From the NCBI GenBank assembly GCA_964585805.1, contig CAZPFE010000013.1, positions 1 to 12,595 on the forward strand: 12,595 nucleotides of DNA, written 5' to 3'. Both the position numbers and the translations under genes were made by a program. The DNA is from CAYLWZ01 sp964585805. GTDB lineage: Bacteria > Patescibacteriota > Minisyncoccia > Minisyncoccales > GWA2-38-27. The notes under the pieces are model-generated. The model did no database searches and was not told where the DNA came from. It saw only the letters and a program-made list of their open reading frames with translations. This document shows, in pieces, positions 1 to 6,667 of this stretch (positions are counted from its first letter, which is position 1; every line of letters begins with the position of its first letter).

Positions 1-20
1 ACACTATATAGTTTTGTCTG

Positions 21-58
21 CCCCGTAGAAAGCCGTAGGATTTCTTTCGGGGAGTTTT
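21..58 (+). terminator. Hairpin upstream of glyA, possible terminator of a preceding gene
   Basis: CCCCG at 21-25 pairs with CGGGG at 48-52. Inside it AGAAAGCC (27-34) pairs with GGATTTCT (38-45) with one G-A mismatch around a three-base GTA loop. The stem is followed by AGTTTTAT, a short imperfect T tract. It lies before the glyA promoter, so it may end transcription of a gene left of the window. It could instead be a copy of a dispersed palindromic repeat; one copy here cannot decide. Confidence 0.4.
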
Positions 59-88
59 ATACGCTTGATTCGTTTTAAAATTTGAGAT

Positions 89-118
89 TTGAAATTTGGA
101 ATAGAAATAAGGTATAAT
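89..118 (+). promoter_or_regulatory. Sigma-70-type promoter of glyA-folD-PAP2
   Basis: TTGAAA at 89-94 and a perfect TATAAT at 113-118 are separated by 18 bases. Transcription would begin near 125 and leave a leader of about 40 bases before the glyA ATG at 166. No riboswitch-like structure is visible in that short leader. Confidence 0.65.
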
Positions 119-165
119 TAAATTGTTGTTAATTTAACTAATAATATTAATTTATAAAGAATAAT

Positions 166-1407
166 ATGGAGCTTCAAAAAGTTGATTCAAAAATTGCAAA
201 ATTAATTGAAAAAGAAAGAGAGAGACAAGAAACTACTTTAGAAATGATTCCTTCAGAAAATCATACTTCTCCAGCGGTTAGAGAAGCATTGGGTTCTATT
301 TTAACAGACAAATATGCTGAAGGTTATCCTCAAAAAAGGTATTATGCTGGGTTAAAATTTTATGATCAAATTGAAGAGATATGCCGTCAAAGGGCGAAAA
401 GATTATTCAATGTTCCTTATGTGAATGTTCAACCATATTCTGGTTCTCCGGCAAATCAAGCTGTCTATTTTGCTGTTTGCCAGCCAGGCGAAAAAGTAAT
501 GGGTTTGTCGCTACCTCAAGGAGGTCATTTAACTCACGGTTGGCAAGTTAATTTTTCAGCAAAATATTATAAATCATTTCAATATGGATTAGATAAAAAA
601 AGTCATTTGATTGACTATTCAGAAATGGAAAAAATAGCAAAGAAGATTAAACCAAAACTTATTTGGGTTGGGGCAACCGCTTATCCGCGTATTTTTGATT
701 GGAAGAAAATGGCTGAGATAGCAGATTCGGTAGACGCTTATCTTGCAGCAGATATTTCTCATATTGCTGGTTTAATAGTTGGTGGTGTTCATCCTAGTCC
801 GGTTCCTTATGTTCATATTATAACAACAACAACACATAAAACATTAAGAGGACCTCGGGGGGGAATGATAATGGTTACTGAAAAAGGATTAAAAAAAGAT
901 TCTTTGCTTGGAGAGAAAATTGATAGAGCAGTTTTTCCCGGCTTACAAGGTGGACCTCATGAAAATAATATTGCGGCAATTGCTGTTTGCTTGAAAGAAG
1001 CTTCTCAACCTAATTTTAAAAAATATGCCAAGCAGATAGTTAAAAATAGTAAAACTTTAGCTGAGGAACTAATTAAGCAAGGTTTTAATTTAATCAGTGG
1101 CGGTACTGATAATCATCTTATTTTGATTGATTTAAGGAATAAGAACATTTCTGGCAAAGAAGCCCAAGATAGATTAGAAAAAGCAGGAATAACGGTTAAT
1201 AAAAATACTATTCCTTTTGACCCTCAACCTCCTTTTAATCCTTCAGGGATAAGATTAGGAACACCGGCTTTAACTACTCGGGGAATGAAAGAAAAAGAAA
1301 TGAAAAAAATTGGTCAATGGATTTCAGAGGTAATTTCTAATCCAAAATCTTGCAGTCGAATTAGAAAAGAGGTTAAACTTTTTTCTCAAAAGTTTCCCCT
1401 TCCTTAA
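166..1407 (+). CDS. glyA: Serine hydroxymethyltransferase
   Basis: This cytoplasmic PLP enzyme interconverts serine plus tetrahydrofolate with glycine plus 5,10-methylene-tetrahydrofolate, the main entry of one-carbon units. The 413-aa length matches the family (about 415). Visible family motifs are IPSENHTSPAV near residue 28, the EGYPQKRYYAG substrate segment near 52, the DISHIAGLIVGG strand near 195, and TTTTHKTLRGPRGG, where K225 is the Schiff-base lysine. FPGLQGGPHEN and the C-terminal RLGTPALTTRGM are also present. The gene is full length and looks intact. The start has no clear Shine-Dalgarno but sits about 40 bases below a good promoter. folD begins 9 bases after the stop, so the two are surely co-transcribed and act in sequence on the same folate carrier. 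Confidence 0.97.
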   Translation: MELQKVDSKIAKLIEKERERQETTLEMIPSENHTSPAVREALGSILTDKYAEGYPQKRYYAGLKFYDQIEEICRQRAKRLFNVPYVNVQPYSGSPANQAVYFAVCQPGEKVMGLSLPQGGHLTHGWQVNFSAKYYKSFQYGLDKKSHLIDYSEMEKIAKKIKPKLIWVGATAYPRIFDWKKMAEIADSVDAYLAADISHIAGLIVGGVHPSPVPYVHIITTTTHKTLRGPRGGMIMVTEKGLKKDSLLGEKIDRAVFPGLQGGPHENNIAAIAVCLKEASQPNFKKYAKQIVKNSKTLAEELIKQGFNLISGGTDNHLILIDLRNKNISGKEAQDRLEKAGITVNKNTIPFDPQPPFNPSGIRLGTPALTTRGMKEKEMKKIGQWISEVISNPKSCSRIRKEVKLFSQKFPLP

Positions 1408-1416
1408 TTTGGTATT

Positions 1417-2256
1417 ATGGCAATTGTTATTGATGGAAAAAGTATTTCTGAAAAAATTTTAAAAACTCTTGCTAAAAAGATAAAGAAAAATCAGCTAAGG
1501 TTAAAATTAGCCGTAGTTTTAGTTGGCAATGATTCTGTTTCTAAAATTTTTGTCAAAGAAAAAGAAAAGGCTTGTCAGAAGGTAGGGATTGATTTTCTTT
1601 TTTTTCAATTTTCTCCAAAAATAAGTCAAAAAGAGATTGAAAAAAAGATAGAAGAAATTAGTAAAAGAAGTGATATTAAAGGAATTGTTGTTCAACTTCC
1701 TCTTCCTAAAACTTTAAATAGGGAAAAAATTTTAGATAAGATTCCTTTAGAAAAAGATGTAGATGTTTTAACAAGTTTAGGGATAGGAAAGTTTTATAAC
1801 AATTCTTTATCTATTATTCCACCTGTAGTTAAAAGCGTAGAAACAATTTTTAAAAATTATCATCTTTCTTTAAAAAACAAAAATATAGTTTTAATAGGTG
1901 CTGGTCATTTAGTTGGCGCTCCTTTAGCTTTATGGCTTTTAAAAAAGAAGGCAAGCTTTACTTTGATAGAGAAGTTTAATAAAGATATTTCTTTTTATAC
2001 TAAAAAAGCAGATGTTATTATTTCTGGGATAGGAAAAGAAAATTTTATTACTAAAGAAATGGTAAAAAAGGGAGTTGTAATTATTGATGTTGGAAATTGT
2101 TATAGAAGAAATAAAATAAAAGGAGATGTAGATTTTGAAAATGTTAAAAAAGTAGCCCGAATTATAACTCCAGTACCTGGTGGAATAGGTCCCATAACAG
2201 TTGCTTGTTTATTAGAAAATTTAGTGGAAATCAATTTAATTAAAAATAAAAAATAA
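1417..2256 (+). CDS. folD: Bifunctional methylene-THF dehydrogenase / methenyl-THF cyclohydrolase, divergent
   Basis: FolD oxidises 5,10-methylene-THF to methenyl-THF and hydrolyses it to 10-formyl-THF. Its place 9 bases after glyA fits this. At 279 aa it is slightly shorter than usual (about 285). Family signatures are the substrate segment at 42-53, with the catalytic lysine as K49, GIVVQLPLP at 89-97, KDVD at 113-116, GDVDF at 236-240 and TPVPGGIGPITVA at 251-263. Several usually invariant positions differ. The tyrosine four residues before K49 is F45. The PCTP segment reads PPVV (135-138). The GRSxxVGxP nucleotide loop reads GAGHLVGAP (161-169). E185 follows the second Rossmann strand, where the NADP-type family usually has histidine/serine/arginine residues. 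The fold and cyclohydrolase lysine are kept; cofactor preference may be changed (inference). Confidence 0.93.
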   Translation: MAIVIDGKSISEKILKTLAKKIKKNQLRLKLAVVLVGNDSVSKIFVKEKEKACQKVGIDFLFFQFSPKISQKEIEKKIEEISKRSDIKGIVVQLPLPKTLNREKILDKIPLEKDVDVLTSLGIGKFYNNSLSIIPPVVKSVETIFKNYHLSLKNKNIVLIGAGHLVGAPLALWLLKKKASFTLIEKFNKDISFYTKKADVIISGIGKENFITKEMVKKGVVIIDVGNCYRRNKIKGDVDFENVKKVARIITPVPGGIGPITVACLLENLVEINLIKNKK

Positions 2257-2267
2257 TAGATAAAATT

Positions 2268-2777
2268 ATGGATTTATATCTTTTTCGTCTAATAAATAAT
2301 TATGCTTTAAAATGGCATTGGCTTGATTTAATGGGTAAATTTTGCGCCCAATATCTTGGTTATTTTTTAGTTTTGATTTTAATTGTTTTATTGTTTATTA
2401 AGCCAAAAAAATATTGGAAGTTAATTATTAGAGCCGGAACAGCGGCAATAGCAGCAAGGTTTGTCTTTGTGGAAATTATTCGCTGGCTTTTTCCTCGGCC
2501 TCGACCTTTTCTCCAACTTCAAAATGTTAACTTACTTTTAAAAGATGTAGATCATATTCACCATTCTTTTCCTTCTGGTCATGCTACTTTTTTCTTTGCT
2601 TTAGCAACTTCAATTTATCTTTATAATAAAAAATTTGGTTATTTCTTTCTATTATCTGCTTTTTTAATTTCTTTAGCGAGAGTTTTTATTGGAGTTCATT
2701 GGCCATCAGATGTGGTAATTGGTTCTTTAGTAGGAATTTTTTCAGCAGTCCTTATCCATAAAGCGTTTAAGAGTTAG
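2268..2777 (+). CDS. PAP2-family membrane phosphatase
   Basis: This 169-aa integral membrane protein has the complete PAP2/acid-phosphatase triad: R72-x6-R79-P80 (arginine in place of the usual first lysine), PSGH at 102-105 with H105 as general acid, and R138-x5-H144-x3-D148 with H144 as the expected nucleophile. Hydrophobic helices are visible around 30-44, 56-71, 106-119, 125-142 and 149-165. Members of this size in bacteria dephosphorylate undecaprenyl diphosphate or other lipid phosphates at the membrane. An undecaprenyl-diphosphatase role would suit a genome with glmS and ftsZ, but substrate cannot be told from sequence. It starts 11 bases after folD, apparently in the same transcript. 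There is no clear Shine-Dalgarno. Confidence 0.9.
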   Translation: MDLYLFRLINNYALKWHWLDLMGKFCAQYLGYFLVLILIVLLFIKPKKYWKLIIRAGTAAIAARFVFVEIIRWLFPRPRPFLQLQNVNLLLKDVDHIHHSFPSGHATFFFALATSIYLYNKKFGYFFLLSAFLISLARVFIGVHWPSDVVIGSLVGIFSAVLIHKAFKS

Positions 2778-2853
2778 GATATATATTATCAAATTAGAAT
2801 TATACTGGAAATAAAAATAAAAGAATGAAATTTTGGAATATTAAACAGAATTT

Positions 2854-3384
2854 ATGGAAATAGAATTAGAGAGAACATTTTTATTAAAAAATATTCCTCC
2901 AGATATGGAAAAATGCGAGTCAATTGAGATTATTGATATTTATATTCCGAGAACTGCAAATCACCCTGTTTTAAGAATTCGGAAAAAAGGTGATGTTTTC
3001 GAGATAACCAAAAAGGAACCAGTTAAAAAGAATGATGTTTCAGAGCAATATGAAAAAACAATTCCTTTATCAGAGGAGGAATTTAACGAGTTAGCACAAA
3101 TCAAAGGAAAACGGCTGCGAAAGAAGCGTTATTTTTATCCTTTTCAGAGAAAGATAGCAGAGATAGATATTTATTTAGATGATTTAGAAGGACTTGGTTT
3201 GGCTGATATTGAGTTTAACAACAAAAAAGAAAAGGATAAATTTCAAATACCTGATTTTTGTTTGGTTGATATTACTCAAGAAAAATTTATTGCCGGTGGT
3301 ATGCTGGCTGGAAAAAAGTATTCAGATATTCAATCATTTTTAAATAAATATAATTACCATAGAATTAGGTTAGAGGAAATTTAG
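2854..3384 (+). CDS. CYTH-domain protein (triphosphate tunnel-type fold)
   Basis: The 176-aa protein begins with the CYTH signature at residues 4-10 (ELERTFL), followed by a basic strand containing LRIRKKGDVFEITKK and the acidic strands EIDIYLDDLEGLGLADIEF near 103-121. CYTH proteins bind triphosphate groups in a beta tunnel and include class IV adenylate cyclases, thiamine triphosphatases and inorganic triphosphatases. In the usual ExExK motif the lysine is replaced by threonine (T8), although the two glutamates E4 and E6 remain. Other members of this diverse family also vary here. Substrate is unknown; a tripolyphosphatase-like role is the most general guess. It follows the PAP2 gene by 76 bases without a visible terminator, so read-through from the glyA promoter is possible. 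Confidence 0.85.
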   Translation: MEIELERTFLLKNIPPDMEKCESIEIIDIYIPRTANHPVLRIRKKGDVFEITKKEPVKKNDVSEQYEKTIPLSEEEFNELAQIKGKRLRKKRYFYPFQRKIAEIDIYLDDLEGLGLADIEFNNKKEKDKFQIPDFCLVDITQEKFIAGGMLAGKKYSDIQSFLNKYNYHRIRLEEI

Positions 3385-3437
3385 GATATTTTTCGTTTAA
3401 AAAGAAACATGGCATTAATATTTTATAAAAATTTATT

Positions 3438-4001
3438 ATGGTTTTAAAAGAAATTCAAAGAATTTTAAAAGAAAATGCATCTCAACAACACAGAGAAAGT
3501 AATAGAAAATTTATTCCTTCGGCAAATAAAAGTTATGGAGTTAAATCTCCAATTTTAACTGAAATTGTTAAAAATATTAAAGAAGTTAATTTTGATTTAA
3601 TTCAAGAGTTATGGCAAGGAGAATTTTTCGAAGAAAAAGTATTAGCAGTTAAAATACTTGGAAAGTTCTCCTCAAAAGATCCCGAAAAAAGCTTAAAGAT
3701 AATTCAGAAATTTAGTCGGGATATTTCTGATTGGGCAGTTTGTGATACTTTAGCGACCCAAGGAATAAGAAAAATTGCGAAATCTAAAAAAGAAGAAATT
3801 TTTAAAATTTCAAAAAAGTTGATAGAGTCAAAAAATTTTTGGCAAAGAAGATTTGCTCTTGTTTTATTAATAGAATTATATCGGCAAGGCTTTAGTAAAG
3901 AAAGAATTGAAAAAATTTTAGAAAAAATAGAAAACGATAAAGAATATTATGTCAAAAAAGCAATTATTTGGCTAAAAAAAGAATTAAACAGAAAAATCTA
4001 A
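3438..4001 (+). CDS. AlkD-like DNA alkylation repair HEAT-repeat protein
   Basis: The 187-aa helical protein matches the AlkC/AlkD DNA-glycosylase family, which excises 3- and 7-alkylated purines without base flipping. Recognisable segments are YGVKSPIL near 33, SDWAVCDTLATQG at 97-109 with D98, W99 and D103 in the place of the family's conserved Trp/Asp active-site residues, NFWQRRFALV at 133-142, and EYYVKKAIIWLKKEL near the C-terminus. It is shorter than Bacillus AlkD (about 230 aa), mainly at the N-terminal end; short forms of this type are common. It lies 53 bases after the CYTH gene on the same strand. No Shine-Dalgarno is seen before the ATG. Activity is inferred from the family; the fold call is firm. 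Confidence 0.87.
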   Translation: MVLKEIQRILKENASQQHRESNRKFIPSANKSYGVKSPILTEIVKNIKEVNFDLIQELWQGEFFEEKVLAVKILGKFSSKDPEKSLKIIQKFSRDISDWAVCDTLATQGIRKIAKSKKEEIFKISKKLIESKNFWQRRFALVLLIELYRQGFSKERIEKILEKIENDKEYYVKKAIIWLKKELNRKI

Positions 4002-4064
4002 TTTTAAAAATATTTTAGAGAATATATTTTCGAGGAAAGGTATATTATATAACTTAATTAATTT

Positions 4065-4379
4065 ATGAAAAAAATTTTTATTTTTCCAGAAAGTGTTTGG
4101 GGAAGGTTATCAGTTGGTTCAGCGATTCTATTTTTTCTTTTTCTTTCTTTATTTTATTCTATTTGTGCTTTAGGACAGCGAGGAGGGGAAACATTTTTTA
4201 GTAATTTATATTTAGCGATACCTATCCTACTGGCGGCCATATCAGGGGTAGCTGCTTTTTTCAGTGGTCTTATTAGTATTTTTAAGAAAAAGGATTATTC
4301 TGTTTTAATATTTTTATCTACTTTGATCGGATTTTTCGTTCTTTTTTGGTTTATGGCTGAAATTGTTTCTTCTCATTAA
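4065..4379 (+). CDS. Small three-helix membrane protein, function unknown
   Basis: The 104-aa protein has a short basic N-terminus and three clear hydrophobic helices at about 17-36, 50-71 and 79-100. The first loop carries GQRGGETFFSN and a basic KKKDYS turn precedes the third helix. This resembles a family of small uncharacterised bacterial membrane proteins that I know only as hypothetical, with a GQxGGxTFF loop and a helix starting SILVFLS. No catalytic residues are visible. An AT-rich segment with TATATTATAT at 4041-4050 precedes it and could hold a promoter, but no convincing -35 is present. I cannot assign a function. Confidence 0.78.
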   Translation: MKKIFIFPESVWGRLSVGSAILFFLFLSLFYSICALGQRGGETFFSNLYLAIPILLAAISGVAAFFSGLISIFKKKDYSVLIFLSTLIGFFVLFWFMAEIVSSH

Positions 4380-4402
4380 TAATATGGTGTCTTTTTTGTA
4401 GA

Positions 4403-4413
4403 TGATATATAAT
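4403..4413 (+). promoter_or_regulatory. Possible extended -10 element before the 279-aa gene
   Basis: TGATATATAAT contains a TGn-TATATA extended -10 at 4403-4411 and an overlapping perfect TATAAT at 4408-4413. It lies 30 bases before the ATG at 4444. No good -35 is present at the usual spacing, so this is a weak call. Confidence 0.3.
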
Positions 4414-4443
4414 CAAAATATGAATGTAAACTAATTAGAAAAT

Positions 4444-5283
4444 ATGTTTAAAAATTTTGAGAAAGATATTATTAAGAATATTCAACTTGACCAAATATAT
4501 AAAAAGGCAATCCAAAAAATCACTGAAGAAGAAATTTCTTTGGATAATTTCTATGATCTTTATAGTAAAAAGGTAATTCAAAAAGATAAGGAATATATTG
4601 AAGAGTTAGAGAAAAAATTTGCATTAGAAAGATCTCAAAATCCAGAGAAAGAACAAATTGATAAAATTGCTACTATATTTGAAGCTTTGCTTTTTTATGA
4701 AGCAGAATCTAGCGAGTGGCTTGGAAACAATGTCCAAACAATTAAAACCTCAAAATACGATGATTATAAAAATAGGATAGATATAGTGGCAGAATTTCAA
4801 GAATCAAATAATTTTGTTAGTTATTTAGGATTAGCAATAGATGTGACCACTTCATGTGATCTCTGGAAAAAATTTAGGAGGATAAAAAAAGAAATAGAGA
4901 GAGGTAGATTGGCTAAGGTAAAATATTTCCGTTCAGATTATTTGAATTTTCGAGGTGAACTCTCTCAATTACCTCGAGTAATAATTGGAGCAGAGTGTCA
5001 AACAGTTCTAAATCTTGCTGATCTTTGGGTTGAAAAAAGAAAAAAAGAACTCGGAGAACACTTTATTCAATTTCAAATCTTAGAAGAAATTTTACTTCAA
5101 GCAGAGACCTTTGAGAAATATGCTCAAAAAATAAAATATCCGGAAATTACTAAATCTTATCACCATGTAAAACTTTTAATAGAAGGAATTTTAAAAGAGA
5201 AGAATTCACTTCTTCGAGCTACTAAAAAACGGGATAAAGTTTTTGAAGCAATTAAAGAATATCTCAAGGACTTTGAACTTTAA
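4444..5283 (+). CDS. Uncharacterised 279-aa protein with possible PD-(D/E)XK nuclease core
   Basis: The N-terminal 75 residues are charged and helical. The centre has a helix with E80 and E86, then RIDIVAEF (D113, E117), a strand GLAIDVTT (D133, T135) and KKFRRIKKEIERGRLAKVKYFRS. An acidic residue ending one strand, a second acidic strand about 20 residues later and a following basic helix are what a PD-(D/E)XK restriction-like fold would show, but the second motif reads DVT rather than ExK, so catalysis is unproved. The C-terminal third is again helical and charged. I recall similar unnamed proteins in CPR genomes. There is no signal peptide, so it is cytoplasmic. It has its own possible -10 upstream and is followed at once by the anchored hydrolase gene. 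No function is assigned. Confidence 0.8.
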   Translation: MFKNFEKDIIKNIQLDQIYKKAIQKITEEEISLDNFYDLYSKKVIQKDKEYIEELEKKFALERSQNPEKEQIDKIATIFEALLFYEAESSEWLGNNVQTIKTSKYDDYKNRIDIVAEFQESNNFVSYLGLAIDVTTSCDLWKKFRRIKKEIERGRLAKVKYFRSDYLNFRGELSQLPRVIIGAECQTVLNLADLWVEKRKKELGEHFIQFQILEEILLQAETFEKYAQKIKYPEITKSYHHVKLLIEGILKEKNSLLRATKKRDKVFEAIKEYLKDFEL

Positions 5284-5322
5284 GGGATAGAGAATAAAAC
5301 AGGGTTGAGTTTTAAATTTATT

Positions 5323-6597
5323 ATGCGACAAATATATGATTTGTTTAAAATTTACAAAAGAAATATGAAACAAAAGCCGATATTAATAGTAGTAATTATA
5401 GTTATTTTAATAACTGGTGCTGGATTTTTTATTTATAAAAATAATAAGAATAATAAAAATTTTTTATTAGAAAAGGATACTGAAGAGAAACGAATCTTGT
5501 CAGAAGTATTACCTGAGAAAATAGAAGGGACTTCTATAAAAAACCAAGAAGAAGATAATAAAATTACTAATAATAAATTAAATTTAAGTGAAAGTGAATT
5601 TAAAAAGTCAAATAAACAAAGCCAAGAAGATAGTCAAATAAATCAAAAAGATTATAATAATAATCAACAAAATAATAAGGAATTAACTGAAATAAAAACA
5701 AAAACTCATCAAAGATTAGAAATTAGTTTTTTTAAAGGTATTTGGACACAGCCTGGTGGAGAAGAAAAAGTATTGAATAGTGATATTAAAAAGATGTTAG
5801 AAGATGGGGTAAATATTTTTGCCATTTCTGTTCTTTATCATACAAATCCTGACGGAACGGTTAAGATTGTTTCTCTTGGCCCTCAATGGGAATATAATTC
5901 GGAAGTTGGTTATCTTAATTTGATTAAAACAGCCCATAATGGCGGGTTAGGAGTTTATTTAGAGTTAGATTTTGATCATTGGTGGGAAGATCAGCAATTT
6001 TCCAATCTTTCTGAGAAGATAAAAGATAATTTTATCAAAAGTGTAAAAACTGCTATTATTCATTGGGCAGAAATTGCTGAGAAAGAAAAGGTGGAATTAT
6101 TTTCTCCTATAAATGAGCCGACAAATGTTTTAGGAAAAAAAGAAGGAATAAAATTAGTGGAAAACATTTTACCTGAAATTAAAAAGAAATTTAAAGGAAA
6201 AACTAATGTTAAACTTTTTGGAATAGAGATTGGCGATTTTTCTCCTTATGGTACTATTTCTGGTTATGATTATGCTTCTGTAAATGTTTATGCAATAGAC
6301 ACTTCTAATAAAGAATTCATTTCTTATATTCAAAATAATGTAATACCTTATATGAAAAATCTTGTTCAGAAATACGAATTGAAAGGATATTTATTTGGTG
6401 AGATAGGGATTCCTGCTGATAATAAAGAACAAGCTAAATTATTTGAACAATTCTTTAATCTAACATGGGATGATACTAAAGGTTATTTTATTTCTGCTTG
6501 GGGACCGAAGTTTGATTTAAACGATCCTTTTCCTGATATGGAATTTACTAATTCTCCTGCTGAAGAAGTAATAAAAAAGTGGTATAAAAATTATTAA
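5323..6597 (+). CDS. Membrane-anchored glycoside hydrolase-like (clan A, TIM-barrel) protein
   Basis: With the ATG at 5323 the protein has 424 aa. It has a short basic cytoplasmic start, one transmembrane anchor at about 19-38 (PILIVVIIVILITGAGFFIY), an Asn/Lys/Glu/Gln-rich linker at 40-132, and an extracellular domain from about 133 to the end. In that domain SPINEPTN places E265 as the likely acid/base and LFGEIGIP places E360 as the likely nucleophile. An NEP plus a strand-end glutamate about 95 residues later is the pattern of clan GH-A hydrolases (GH5, GH53, GH113 and others); exact family is not clear. A TTG at 5305 and an ATG at 5365, immediately before the anchor, are alternative starts. 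It could trim cell-surface or environmental glycans. It ends the plus-strand run before a terminator. Confidence 0.85.
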   Translation: MRQIYDLFKIYKRNMKQKPILIVVIIVILITGAGFFIYKNNKNNKNFLLEKDTEEKRILSEVLPEKIEGTSIKNQEEDNKITNNKLNLSESEFKKSNKQSQEDSQINQKDYNNNQQNNKELTEIKTKTHQRLEISFFKGIWTQPGGEEKVLNSDIKKMLEDGVNIFAISVLYHTNPDGTVKIVSLGPQWEYNSEVGYLNLIKTAHNGGLGVYLELDFDHWWEDQQFSNLSEKIKDNFIKSVKTAIIHWAEIAEKEKVELFSPINEPTNVLGKKEGIKLVENILPEIKKKFKGKTNVKLFGIEIGDFSPYGTISGYDYASVNVYAIDTSNKEFISYIQNNVIPYMKNLVQKYELKGYLFGEIGIPADNKEQAKLFEQFFNLTWDDTKGYFISAWGPKFDLNDPFPDMEFTNSPAEEVIKKWYKNY

Positions 6598-6601
6598 ATA
6601 T

Positions 6602-6650
6602 AAATAAAAAGCATTGGAATTGCAAAAATCCAATGCTTTTTATTTTTTAG
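6602..6650. terminator. Bidirectional Rho-independent terminator
   Basis: A perfect 17-bp stem, 6602-6618 with 6629-6645, encloses a 10-base loop. Its GC core is GCATTGGA/TCCAATGC and both outer arms are A/T-rich, giving a T tract on either strand. It sits between the converging glycoside-hydrolase-like gene and glmS and would end both transcripts. Confidence 0.88.
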
Positions 6651-6667
6651 TCAGATAAAATTATTTT

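Noticed and set aside
3..12. ACTATATAGT perfect palindrome at the window edge
   Set aside because: Ten AT-rich bases are expected often by chance and nothing upstream is visible to give context.
5305..5322. TTG start adding six residues to the anchored hydrolase
   Set aside because: No Shine-Dalgarno supports it and two ATG codons lie shortly downstream before the membrane anchor.
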